From an uncultured Lachnospiraceae bacterium (GTDB lineage Bacteria > Bacillota > Clostridia > Lachnospirales > Lachnospiraceae): a stretch of DNA of 40,070 nucleotides. The notes beneath the pieces were generated by a model. It was not told the DNA's origin, made no database searches, and worked only from the letters and a program-made list of their open reading frames with translations. Position 1 is the first letter of the stretch. Every line of letters starts with the position of its first letter. Positions 1-7,623 of this stretch are shown piece after piece. Position numbers and translations under genes: made by a program. The stretch spans positions 1-40,070 of the forward strand of contig CAJKWK010000022.1 of assembly GCA_905203555.1 (NCBI GenBank), given 5' to 3'.

Positions 1-72
1 GAAACACATCCGGCAGTTTCTGCCACTATAATTCCTACAGTAAATTTACGCCGCCAAGGAAGAGTAACTTTA

Positions 73-101
73 TTGCAATTTCGGAAGGATTATACTACAA
101 T
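73..101 (+). promoter_or_regulatory. putative sigma-A promoter for the GGDEF/EAL operon
   Basis: A TTGCAA hexamer at 73-78 is followed after 17 nt by TACAAT at 96-101, an acceptable vegetative promoter about 70 nt before the first start codon. The rest of 1-169 shows no coding region. No c-di-GMP riboswitch core was recognised although the downstream gene is c-di-GMP related. Moderate to weak, from consensus matching only. Confidence 0.35.
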
Positions 102-169
102 AAAAATAGTTTTGATTTACCAAGAAGGGAAATTTTTTACCGGGAAAAGACCGGTGTGGGAGTGTTATT

Positions 170-1786
170 ATGAGTGAAAAACAGTCACTTCGTTCAATAC
201 TTGAGATTATGAATGATGTTCTGAGCAAGGTGAGAAATTATTACGATTCAGAATATGTTTATTATATTGAGAAGGACGAATATGAAATACTGACAATTTA
301 TGAATGGTGTGCGGAGAATGTGCCATGGCAGCGGGACCGGATTAAGCTGTTGGATACTGAGCAGTGGCCAAAATGGATAAAGCAGGAAGTGCTGGATACG
401 ACGGAGGAAAGCTATAGTGTGCAGCGTCCGTTGGAAGATGGAGTAACTGCGGTATTAGCTGCTGTGAAAGTACATCGTGGAGGATGTACCTTAGAGTTTC
501 TAGAGGCGATGCTGCCGATTCTTTCACAGACGATTGTTATGCAAAAGATGCAGAAACAGCAGGAATATCTGAGTTATCATGATGATTTGACGGGACTTTT
601 GAATCGAAATAGTTTCGTTGCATATCTGGCAGGGGCGGATCAAAAGGAGTTAAAGTCTTTGGGAGCGTTGTCAGTGGATATCAATGGCCTGAAGAATTTT
701 AATAAAGAATTCGGCAGAGAATACGGGGATGAAGTGGTGATTCGGGTTGGAGAGCTTCTGGAAGAGTATTTTCGCCCGGGATCTGTGTATCGCCTGACCG
801 GAGATGAATTTTTGGCTATTGCCGAGGATATTTCTTATGAAACTTTTATGAAACAGGTGAACCGCGCCCATGAAAGACTGGAGAATATCAGTCTTGGCCT
901 TACAACGATGGGATATGCATGGGAAAAGGTAGATATCAATGTAAGCAGTCTGATTTCCGATGCTGAAAATATGATGCGGGATGAGAAACAGAAGTATTAT
1001 AAACATTTGAAAAAAGGTCATCATGAGCCGATTATTAAGGAAGATCTTTTAAATGATTTGGAAAATGGCAATTTTATTGTGTGCCTGCTCCCGATTATGG
1101 ATGCGGAGACGGAAGAAGCTGTCGGTGCGGAGGCTGTTGTACGCTACCATCATAAAGACCTTGGTATAATGAATCCGGGAAGGTACATTACGCTATTGGA
1201 AGAGACCAAGCTATCTCATTATCTGGATATTTATGTATTTGAAGAGGTGTGTAAGACACTTGCCCGCTGGGAAGAAGAAGGTTTGCCGATGCTGCCGATT
1301 TCTGTTAATTTCGCAGGGGCAACGCTGCGGCATGAAAGCATGGCAGATCAGATGCTTGAGTTAGTGGAGAAGTATCAGGTGCCATGCGAATATCTTGAAG
1401 TGGAAGTGTCAGAGTCTGCTCATGGCATGAATCAGGAGATGCTGGCAGAGACGAGCAACAAGATGCGTAAGGCTAATATTCGCGTAACGTTGGATCATTT
1501 TGGGGAGAAAGACTCCAGTTTTTCAATTCTTTCTATTATGGAATTTGATGGATTGAAGATGGACAAGAGTCTTGTTTCTGATATTGTAGGTAACAGTCGC
1601 AGCCAGATTGTTGCTAAGGCGGTGATTGATGTATGCCGGAGACTGGGAGCGAGAGTAACTGCGGCAGGTGTTGAGACACAGGATCAGTTGAATATGCTGA
1701 AAGAACTGGGCTGTGAGTATGTGCAGGGAACATTATTTAATAAACCGATCACGATTGATACGTTTGAATTGCGTTATATGAAATAA
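170..1786 (+). CDS. GGDEF/EAL-type c-di-GMP signalling protein, both domains degenerate
   Basis: This 538-residue soluble protein has three parts. Residues 1-125 form a GAF-like sensory region. Residues about 135-275 form a GGDEF domain (LSYHDDLTGLLNR entry motif near 135-146). Residues about 290-538 form an EAL domain. The GGDEF signature reads TGDEF (210-214), so the first Gly is Thr. The EAL signature reads EAV (321-323). The DDFG motif reads DHFG (442-445) and the EGVE motif reads AGVE (499-502), while VSES (413-416) and the KMD variant (463-465) remain. Such losses usually go with loss of phosphodiesterase activity, so the protein may bind nucleotide or act as a regulator rather than a full enzyme. 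GGGAG before the ATG supports the start. It leads a tight three-gene operon with the PPTase and carboxypeptidase. Confidence 0.85.
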   Translation: MSEKQSLRSILEIMNDVLSKVRNYYDSEYVYYIEKDEYEILTIYEWCAENVPWQRDRIKLLDTEQWPKWIKQEVLDTTEESYSVQRPLEDGVTAVLAAVKVHRGGCTLEFLEAMLPILSQTIVMQKMQKQQEYLSYHDDLTGLLNRNSFVAYLAGADQKELKSLGALSVDINGLKNFNKEFGREYGDEVVIRVGELLEEYFRPGSVYRLTGDEFLAIAEDISYETFMKQVNRAHERLENISLGLTTMGYAWEKVDINVSSLISDAENMMRDEKQKYYKHLKKGHHEPIIKEDLLNDLENGNFIVCLLPIMDAETEEAVGAEAVVRYHHKDLGIMNPGRYITLLEETKLSHYLDIYVFEEVCKTLARWEEEGLPMLPISVNFAGATLRHESMADQMLELVEKYQVPCEYLEVEVSESAHGMNQEMLAETSNKMRKANIRVTLDHFGEKDSSFSILSIMEFDGLKMDKSLVSDIVGNSRSQIVAKAVIDVCRRLGARVTAAGVETQDQLNMLKELGCEYVQGTLFNKPITIDTFELRYMK

Positions 1787-1803
1787 AGAGTGGGACAGGA
1801 AGA

Positions 1804-2445
1804 ATGATACAAACGTGGGCAGCCAATATAGAACCTCTTATGCAGGAGGCGTGTTATGAAAAGTATTATCTGCAAGCACCGAAGATGAGACAGGAAAAGG
1901 CAGATCGGTTAAAACAGATGAAAAAGAAAGCCCAGAGCATTGGGGTATGGTCCGTTTATGCACAGATGAGGCAAGTATATCAGTTGGATGAAACTGCGGT
2001 ATTTAATTTTTCCCATTCTGGCAGTTATGTGCTGTGTTCCGTCAGTGTTGACGGAGAAAAACCCGGGGAGCAGATTTTACTTGGATGCGACGTGGAAAAG
2101 GTGCGAGCAGTTAATTTAAATATTGCGAAGCACTTTTTCTGTGAATCGGAATATCAGTATATAGTAGAAGAAAGAGAAGAAGAACAGCAAAAAGAGTTAT
2201 TTTATCGGTATTGGGTGTTGAAAGAGAGTTTTATGAAGGCAACACGAAAGGGAATGGCGATGGAGATGAATTCTTTTGAAATCCGGCTGGGAAATCCGTC
2301 GGTATTTCTCCGTAAGCCGGAAGAGTTTTCGGTTCCATTTTATTATATGGAAACCGAGTTGGGGGAAGGAGCATATAAGGTAGCAGTTTGTTCGACAGAT
2401 GCAGAGATCGAGTCGGACATTCGAGTAATTCAATTGGGGTTATAA
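1804..2445 (+). CDS. 4'-phosphopantetheinyl transferase, Sfp family
   Basis: Transfers the phosphopantetheine arm of CoA to a conserved Ser on acyl or peptidyl carrier proteins. The 213-residue length is usual for the Sfp/Gsp type. The metal-binding motif appears as LGCDVEKV (about residues 97-104, the GxDxE pattern) and the second signature as YWVLKESFMKATRKG (about 137-151, WxxKESxxKxxG). An FNFSHSG segment near residue 64 is the usual CoA-contacting stretch. It lies 17 nt after the GGDEF/EAL gene and 1 nt before the next gene, so it is co-transcribed. No NRPS or PKS gene is visible in the window, so the carrier protein target is unknown; it might also serve fatty-acid ACP. Confidence 0.85.
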   Translation: MIQTWAANIEPLMQEACYEKYYLQAPKMRQEKADRLKQMKKKAQSIGVWSVYAQMRQVYQLDETAVFNFSHSGSYVLCSVSVDGEKPGEQILLGCDVEKVRAVNLNIAKHFFCESEYQYIVEEREEEQQKELFYRYWVLKESFMKATRKGMAMEMNSFEIRLGNPSVFLRKPEEFSVPFYYMETELGEGAYKVAVCSTDAEIESDIRVIQLGL

Positions 2446-2446
2446 T

Positions 2447-3274
2447 ATGAGTATAGATAAAAATAAAAAAACGGAACTGCGTATGAAGCGAATTCTGATC
2501 TGTGGTCTGGTGATTGGGTTTGTGTGCGGTGGGATTTGTTTTTCTGTATTCGGCGGAGCGGGCGAAAAAGAGAAAGCGGATGAAACACCGGACAAAACGC
2601 AAAATACGGTACAGCAGCAAGTGCCGGAACAGACAGAAAACGAAGAACCGCAGGTACAGGTGATCGATACGGTGGAGGCAGCAAAATTAAATGCAGAATC
2701 GTTGGCGTCGGAGCAGGAAGATTGGAAACTGACATTAGTAAATAGAGAGTATCCATTGTCAAAAGAGTATGCACCGAAACTCGTAGAGATTGAACAAGGG
2801 ATGTATGTAGATCAGCGAATTGTGGATGATTTGAAAGAGATGCTGGCAGATATCCGGGCGGACGGGTTAAATCCTTATATATGTTCTGCATACCGGGATT
2901 ATGAATATCAGCGTCAGGTTTTTAATGAAACTATGGTAACGTGGATCGCGCAGGGCTATACGCCTCTGGACGCATACGATGAAACGGCGAAGTCGGTTGC
3001 TGTTCCCGGAACAAGTGAGCATGCCACAGGATTGGCGCTGGACATTACTTCTGCGGAATTTGCAGAGCTGGATGAACGGCAGGCAGAGACAGCGGAAGCC
3101 AAATGGTTTGCCGAGCATTGTTGGGAATATGGATTTATTTTAAGATACCCGGTAGATAAATCAGCGGTTACAGGGATTGTATTTGAACCATGGCATTATC
3201 GGTATGTGGGAAAAGAAGCTGCCCGGGAGATTATGGAACAGGGAGTTACTTTAGAAGAATATCTGGGAAAATAG
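2447..3274 (+). CDS. membrane-anchored D-alanyl-D-alanine carboxypeptidase, M15B (VanY-like)
   Basis: Zinc peptidase predicted to trim the terminal D-Ala from peptidoglycan stem peptides outside the membrane. Residues about 10-32 form an N-terminal hydrophobic anchor after a Lys-rich start, followed by a charged Glu/Gln-rich linker to about residue 75. The M15 domain has the SAYRDYEYQ segment, the zinc motif SEHATGLALD (SxHxxGxAxD) and the closing FEPWHYRYVG motif (ExxHxRY). It starts 1 nt after the PPTase stop and is followed by a hairpin terminator. An isolated VanY-like gene without vanHAX is normal for this family and is not evidence of glycopeptide resistance. Confidence 0.88.
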   Translation: MSIDKNKKTELRMKRILICGLVIGFVCGGICFSVFGGAGEKEKADETPDKTQNTVQQQVPEQTENEEPQVQVIDTVEAAKLNAESLASEQEDWKLTLVNREYPLSKEYAPKLVEIEQGMYVDQRIVDDLKEMLADIRADGLNPYICSAYRDYEYQRQVFNETMVTWIAQGYTPLDAYDETAKSVAVPGTSEHATGLALDITSAEFAELDERQAETAEAKWFAEHCWEYGFILRYPVDKSAVTGIVFEPWHYRYVGKEAAREIMEQGVTLEEYLGK

Positions 3275-3309
3275 ATGCGCAATTATTTTGTGACACTTTA
3301 GAAAAATAT

Positions 3310-3343
3310 GAGGTCAGACGGAGAAATTCGTCTGGCCTCTTTA
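3310..3343 (+). terminator. intrinsic terminator after the GGDEF/EAL-PPTase-VanY operon
   Basis: An 11-bp stem (3310-3320 with 3329-3339, one G-T pair) closes an 8-nt loop and is followed by a short T run. The remainder of 3275-3460 is AT-rich and shows no convincing gene or promoter. Confidence 0.75.
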
Positions 3344-3460
3344 CATTTGAAAATTGATTTGATAGAATGAAAAAGGGAAAAGGATAGATTTATGAAGCAA
3401 TGAAAAAGTTTCTATAGACTGCCCGAGTATAGATACAAACGATAAGGAGGTTTTTTTATA

Positions 3461-4594
3461 ATGGAAGGTTTATCATTTGGGGAGCAAGTTAAGATTATAT
3501 TGAGCCGCAAGAACATGACGATCAAAGAGCTGGCAGAGCTGATACAGGAGAGAACGGGGAAGGCGATGTCCCGGCAGAATCTGACCCAGCGTCTTGGAAG
3601 AGATAATTTTCAAGAGAAGGATATGCGCATGATTGCGGCTATTTTAGATTGTCCGTTTCGTCTGAGTATTTTCCCTACAGATCCTGCTGAAGATGAAAAG
3701 ATTATGCAGTATGCGAATGCGAGCACACATCATAAGCGTAGCAAACGGAAAAAGGAAGAGGAAGAAGACGTATATCAGCAGACATTGGTATTTGACGAAG
3801 AACCGGAACCTGAGACTGTTGAGACAATGCCGATTGAAGTACAGGAACAGACTGCGGGAGACGAGCGGGATATGACGATCGGTGAACTTTATGAGATTCA
3901 TGAAGAGCTGAAGGAACTGGAAGAGGAGTCAGCAGAAATGACGCAGGAAGAGTCACCGGCAGAAGAAGGATATGTTGAAGAAGATGTCGCAGAAGCTGTG
4001 TATCCGGAGGCTGCAGCTGGGGAAACAGCAGAGCCGGAAGCGGCGGCTGCAGAGGTATCAACAGCGGTGCCAATAGTGGAAGTGCCGGAAGAGCCGGAAG
4101 TACAAGCGGAGGCAGAATCCGTAAAAGAGGCGGCAGTTGAGGAGACAGCAGAACCGGAGAGAGAGAAGACAGCTGCAGAAGAAAAGCCGGTAGAAGAGAA
4201 AAAGGACAGATTCCACACTGGCGGAATTTTCCTGCGTCGTATGCGTCGGAATAATGATGAGAAGAAGACAGAAGGAAAAACAGAGGAACAAAAACCTGTA
4301 GAAAAGAAACCGGCAAGAGGAGTGATCACACCAGATTCCGAGGATTTTGAACCGGTGATTAAGCATGTAGATGCAGAGGAAGACCTGTCGGTTGGTGAAA
4401 TGAATCCTTATACAGGCAGAGAGTACCAGACAAACAGTGTGCGTATGCATCCTTCCAGAATCGGATATGTGCAAGTCTATGACCGGAAACAACATCAGTG
4501 GACAGATATGACAGAATGGGCATTTCTTGGATATCAGGAGAGAAAGAAAGCCTTACTTGGAAAAGACTATGAACCACCGATTTATCTGGATTAG
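3461..4594 (+). CDS. HTH protein with long acidic linker and conserved C-terminal segment, unknown function
   Basis: Not recognised as a named family. Residues about 5-70 look like an XRE/phage-repressor type helix-turn-helix (NMTIKELAELIQ then SRQNLTQRLG). Residues about 75-250 form a low-complexity Glu/Ala/Pro/Val linker. A Lys/Arg-rich stretch (about 252-300) follows, and a compact C-terminal segment (about 315-377) with NPYTGREYQ and WTDMTEWAFLGYQ looks folded and conserved. There is no transmembrane segment. An AAGGAGG site 10 nt before the ATG supports the start. It lies 10 nt upstream of dgt, whose ribosome binding site overlaps this gene's stop region, so the two are likely one transcript. 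A DNA-binding or tethering role is inference only. Confidence 0.8.
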   Translation: MEGLSFGEQVKIILSRKNMTIKELAELIQERTGKAMSRQNLTQRLGRDNFQEKDMRMIAAILDCPFRLSIFPTDPAEDEKIMQYANASTHHKRSKRKKEEEEDVYQQTLVFDEEPEPETVETMPIEVQEQTAGDERDMTIGELYEIHEELKELEEESAEMTQEESPAEEGYVEEDVAEAVYPEAAAGETAEPEAAAAEVSTAVPIVEVPEEPEVQAEAESVKEAAVEETAEPEREKTAAEEKPVEEKKDRFHTGGIFLRRMRRNNDEKKTEGKTEEQKPVEKKPARGVITPDSEDFEPVIKHVDAEEDLSVGEMNPYTGREYQTNSVRMHPSRIGYVQVYDRKQHQWTDMTEWAFLGYQERKKALLGKDYEPPIYLD

Positions 4595-4604
4595 GAGAAT
4601 ATAA

Positions 4605-6014
4605 ATGGAATGGAGCAGGTTACTGTCAACAAAGCGGGCGCGGGGAAATTTTTCCGGCGCCCGTAAGTCAACAGATTTGAGAAGTGAATTTGAGAAAGAT
4701 TATCATCGGATCATCGGGAGTGCATCGTTTCGCCGTTTGCAAGATAAGACGCAGGTGTTTCCGTTGGATAAAAGTGATTTTATCAGAACAAGACTGACCC
4801 ATTCGTTGGAAGTATCCTCTTTGGGCAAGTCTTTGGGACAGAATATCGGAGAAAATATTTTAAAGTATCATAAGGATACAGGATTTACAGCTCAGATGAA
4901 AGAGGATATCAGTCATATTTTGCAGTGCGCCGGATTGATTCACGATATTGGCAATCCCCCATTTGGACATTTTGGAGAAGTAGAGATCCGCGAGTGGTTT
5001 GCGCGTAATTTATCAAAACTGAAATTTAAGGGAATTCCTGTATCAGAGATTTTAACTGAGCAGATGCGGGAGGATTTTTATCATTTTGAAGGAAATGCGC
5101 AAGCCCTCAGATTGGTGACGAAACTGCATTATCTTGTAGATGAACATGGAATGAATCTTACCTATGCCTTGCTCAATACAATCATCAAATATCCAATATC
5201 TTCGGTTAAGATTGATGAGACGACCGGAAATATCAAAGATAAAAAGATGGGTTATTATTATGCCGATGAAAAGATATTTGAGGAAATTGTGAGGGAGACA
5301 GGAGCAGGTTCCAACAGACATCCGCTGACGTATATTCTGGAGGCTGCGGATGATCTGGCATATAAGACTGCGGATATAGAAGATGCGTTTGTGAAGGGAT
5401 ATATTTCTTATCAGATGCTGGAGGATGCGCTGTATGAATTGATCCTTTGCTATGGTGATGAGGGGTATAATCCGTTGGAGAAACTACAGACATTATATGC
5501 AAGAGGGCGCGAAAAGGGTGTTCGTCATCCGGAAAGCTATGCGGTGAAGAACTGGATTGTGCAGATACAAGGATTTTTGATTAATTGTGCAACCTATGGG
5601 TTTACAACGAATTATGAGGCGATTATGGCAGGCAGATATCCGCATGATTTGTTTTATGGAACGTATGGGGAGAAATTGATGGATCTGCTGGGAACAATGG
5701 CATATGAGGAGGTCTTCTGTTCGCAGGATATTTATAAGATGGAGATCATAGAATCAGTGATGCTGGATTTCTTATTAGAGCAGTTTGTGCATGCCGTGCT
5801 GTATTATGACACAGACGTACCGATGGGGACGATTGATAAGCGGATGATTTCCTTTATTTCCGATAATTATCGCAATGCGTACCGCAGACAGGCAGAAGGG
5901 AAAAGCGAGGCAGAGAAACTTTATCTCCGCCTGCTGTTGGTGACCGATTTTATTTGCGGCATGACAGATAGTTATGCAAAACGTCTTTATCAGGAAATGA
6001 AAGCAATTTTGTAA
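4605..6014 (+). CDS. dgt: deoxyguanosinetriphosphate triphosphohydrolase (dGTPase), HD superfamily
   Basis: Hydrolyses dGTP to deoxyguanosine and triphosphate, affecting dNTP pools. The 469-residue protein starts with the usual Dgt N-terminus, with the SASFRRLQDKTQVFP segment near residue 40. HD metal ligands are visible in RTRLTHSLEV (His about residue 67) and LIHDIGNPPFGHFGE (HD about 111-112), and the later Asp in ILEAADDLAYKTADIEDA. AGGAG at the end of the preceding gene serves as the ribosome binding site. The tight link to the upstream HTH protein is noted as a finding. Some bacterial dGTPases act in phage defence, but nothing here shows that role. Confidence 0.92.
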   Translation: MEWSRLLSTKRARGNFSGARKSTDLRSEFEKDYHRIIGSASFRRLQDKTQVFPLDKSDFIRTRLTHSLEVSSLGKSLGQNIGENILKYHKDTGFTAQMKEDISHILQCAGLIHDIGNPPFGHFGEVEIREWFARNLSKLKFKGIPVSEILTEQMREDFYHFEGNAQALRLVTKLHYLVDEHGMNLTYALLNTIIKYPISSVKIDETTGNIKDKKMGYYYADEKIFEEIVRETGAGSNRHPLTYILEAADDLAYKTADIEDAFVKGYISYQMLEDALYELILCYGDEGYNPLEKLQTLYARGREKGVRHPESYAVKNWIVQIQGFLINCATYGFTTNYEAIMAGRYPHDLFYGTYGEKLMDLLGTMAYEEVFCSQDIYKMEIIESVMLDFLLEQFVHAVLYYDTDVPMGTIDKRMISFISDNYRNAYRRQAEGKSEAEKLYLRLLLVTDFICGMTDSYAKRLYQEMKAIL

Positions 6015-6080
6015 ATGATGGAGTGACTTTAGCAGTTTTTGAGATCATTGGACAGTGATATGAGATAAGGGGAACGGAGG

Positions 6081-6995
6081 TTAGCGTAAGAAACGACACC
6101 AGTAGCCAAAGGTTCCTTGTACGCTGCATTCATCGTCTGAAAGATCCAACTGTTGATTGTAAGCATCAGTGAATTTAGAAAAGCCGAATAATTCAGCGGC
6201 ATGTGATTCTCTGGGGTCGTAAACTCCTGGTACACCAAGCCAATAATGACCATCTTCTTCAACCAGAAGGAGATGGTTATAATTATAATAACCATGAAGA
6301 AGGAAGCTGTTATTGGCAAGATTCCAGTAGTGGCGGGGAAGACAGGACAGTTCTCGCCGTTGAATTTTCCGGACTGTTTTTGGAACTGCAGTGTTTTTCG
6401 GATTGCCCTCGGCTGCAGTCAAATCCTTGGTTGCTTCCGGCTGCTCTGTTATAGATGGCTCTTCGGTTTCTGTTGGCTGCTCCGCTATGGTGGGAGTTTC
6501 GGTTTCTGTTGGCTGCTCCGCTATGGTGGGAGTTTCGGTTGCCATCGGTTGCTCTGCTATAGATGGCTCTTCGGTTGCCATCGGCTGTTCTGCAGTAGTT
6601 GGCTCGGTTTCATCTGTTGTGTAGAGGATCTTTCGGGAGTCAAAGTGGATGTTTGGAGACATAGCTGTAAGGAAACTTCCGTTAGGGAGTTCCAAAAAGA
6701 AACCATCTATTTCATTTAATGTATGTTTGGAAGGAAAATCTAATTCTGACACAATGGTTTTGTCGGAGATGGTGTGATCCAGACAGGGAATTTTGCAAAG
6801 CTGTTTTGCGGTTATGGTTTCTGTGTCCAGATAGAAGGCGGAAAGTATGCTGGAATCCTGTGGGGTGACAGGGATGCTGCGGGCGTGAAATTGCAGAAAA
6901 CAGGTGTGTTCTTGTTTGGTAAGTTTTAGGAAACCTGTATTGCGAAGTTTGTGCGTATCTTTAAATTCGTATAAATAGAAAATTCCGGTATTCAT
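6081..6995 (-). CDS. DUF6128-like protein with a central 12-residue tandem repeat
   Basis: Function unknown. The 304-residue protein has an N-terminal domain (about 1-125, beginning with an IFYLYEFKDTHKLRNTGFLK stretch) and a C-terminal domain (about 215-304, rich in Trp/Tyr/Gly, with a LLLVEEDGHYWLGVPGVYDP stretch). This two-part arrangement is what I associate with DUF6128 proteins of Lachnospiraceae. Between them residues 133-192 form five 12-residue repeats of the type xIAEQPxxTExP. There is no signal peptide or membrane segment. GAGG lies about 12 nt before the ATG, a rather long spacing. It is convergent with dgt and divergent from tadA, so it is probably monocistronic. Confidence 0.75.
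   Translation of the reverse strand: MNTGIFYLYEFKDTHKLRNTGFLKLTKQEHTCFLQFHARSIPVTPQDSSILSAFYLDTETITAKQLCKIPCLDHTISDKTIVSELDFPSKHTLNEIDGFFLELPNGSFLTAMSPNIHFDSRKILYTTDETEPTTAEQPMATEEPSIAEQPMATETPTIAEQPTETETPTIAEQPTETEEPSITEQPEATKDLTAAEGNPKNTAVPKTVRKIQRRELSCLPRHYWNLANNSFLLHGYYNYNHLLLVEEDGHYWLGVPGVYDPRESHAAELFGFSKFTDAYNQQLDLSDDECSVQGTFGYWCRFLR
6420..6599 (-). repeat. five in-frame 36-bp tandem repeats inside the DUF6128-like gene
   Basis: Five 36-bp units encode TTAEQPMATEEP, SIAEQPMATETP, TIAEQPTETETP, TIAEQPTETEEP and SITEQPEATKDL. Adjacent units are nearly identical in DNA, which points to expansion by slippage or recombination. The unit keeps the frame, so copy number can vary without breaking the gene. 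Confidence 0.85.
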
Positions 6996-7091
6996 AAGTC
7001 GTTAGTACCTCTGGTCTTGTCTTTTTATAAGTGTATTCATGAAAAGAGGTTCTATGCCTTGAAAATAAAATAAATGTAGGAGTGCGGCGAA

Positions 7092-7592
7092 ATGGAAAGT
7101 CAAAATATTCAGGAAGATTTAGAACAAAAGAAGATTGATGAAAAATATATGAGGGAGGCAATCCGGCAGGCGAAGAAGGCGTATGCGTTGGAAGAGGTTC
7201 CCATTGGCTGTGTGATTGTTTATGAGGGAAAAATCATCGGGCGTGGGTATAATCGACGTACGATTGATAAAAATACGCTGGCACATGCGGAACTGCAGGC
7301 AATAAGAAAGGCCAGCAAAAAGATGGATGATTGGAGACTGGAGGATTGTACACTTTATGTGACGCTGGAACCTTGTCAAATGTGTTCCGGAGCCATTGTG
7401 CAGGCGCGGATAAAGCGTGTGGTAGTAGGATGTATGAATCCAAAAGCAGGCTGCGCAGGGTCGATTCTGAATTTGTTGGATATGAAGGAATTTAATCATC
7501 AGGTAGAATTGACAACAGGAATTTTGGGAGAAGAATGCAGTCAGATGATGAAACAGTTTTTCCGGGAGTTAAGGGAAAAGAGAAAAAAGTAG
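7092..7592 (+). CDS. tadA: tRNA-specific adenosine deaminase (A34 to inosine)
   Basis: Deaminates the wobble adenosine of tRNA-Arg(ACG) to inosine. At 166 residues it matches TadA length. The zinc and catalytic motifs HAE (65-67) and PCQMC (94-98) are both present, with the proton-shuttling Glu at 67. AGGAG at 7078-7082 sits 9 nt before the ATG. It is convergent with murF, separated by a hairpin. No other nucleoside-metabolism gene flanks it. A free cytidine/guanine deaminase is less likely because of the TadA-type N-terminus and the SGAIVQARIKRVV region. Confidence 0.92.
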   Translation: MESQNIQEDLEQKKIDEKYMREAIRQAKKAYALEEVPIGCVIVYEGKIIGRGYNRRTIDKNTLAHAELQAIRKASKKMDDWRLEDCTLYVTLEPCQMCSGAIVQARIKRVVVGCMNPKAGCAGSILNLLDMKEFNHQVELTTGILGEECSQMMKQFFRELREKRKK

Positions 7593-7593
7593 A

Positions 7594-7623
7594 GGAGCGA
7601 GATTATACTCGCTCCAATTTTTC
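7594..7623 (+). terminator. terminator between convergent tadA and murF
   Basis: A perfect 8-bp stem (7594-7601 with 7608-7615) around a 6-nt loop is followed by AATTTTT on the plus strand. It starts just after the tadA stop and overlaps the last codons of murF, so the murF C-terminus is encoded within the hairpin. It may also act weakly in the other direction. Confidence 0.7.

Noticed and set aside
1..169. Possible c-di-GMP riboswitch before the GGDEF/EAL gene
   Set aside because: The conserved GEMM core sequence and tetraloop are not seen; only a promoter-like pair is present.
2447..3274. Glycopeptide resistance locus suggested by a VanY-like gene
   Set aside because: No vanH, vanA-type ligase or vanX is nearby; the Ddl at 8970-10025 looks like the housekeeping enzyme.
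3702..4329. Two long minus-strand open frames (204 and 143 codons) opposite the HTH protein
   Set aside because: They mirror the Glu/Ala-rich low-complexity linker on the other strand, have biased Ser/Ala or Leu/Pro composition, and lack ribosome binding sites.
4605..6014. Phage-defence system around the dGTPase
   Set aside because: Neighbours are housekeeping genes and no defence signature or mobile element is present; dGTPases are common core genes in this group.
6246..6719. Plus-strand open frame of 157 codons with repeated Cys/Leu/Trp stretches
   Set aside because: It is the reverse reading of the 36-bp repeat in the DUF6128-like gene; repeats keep several frames open. No ribosome binding site or family match.
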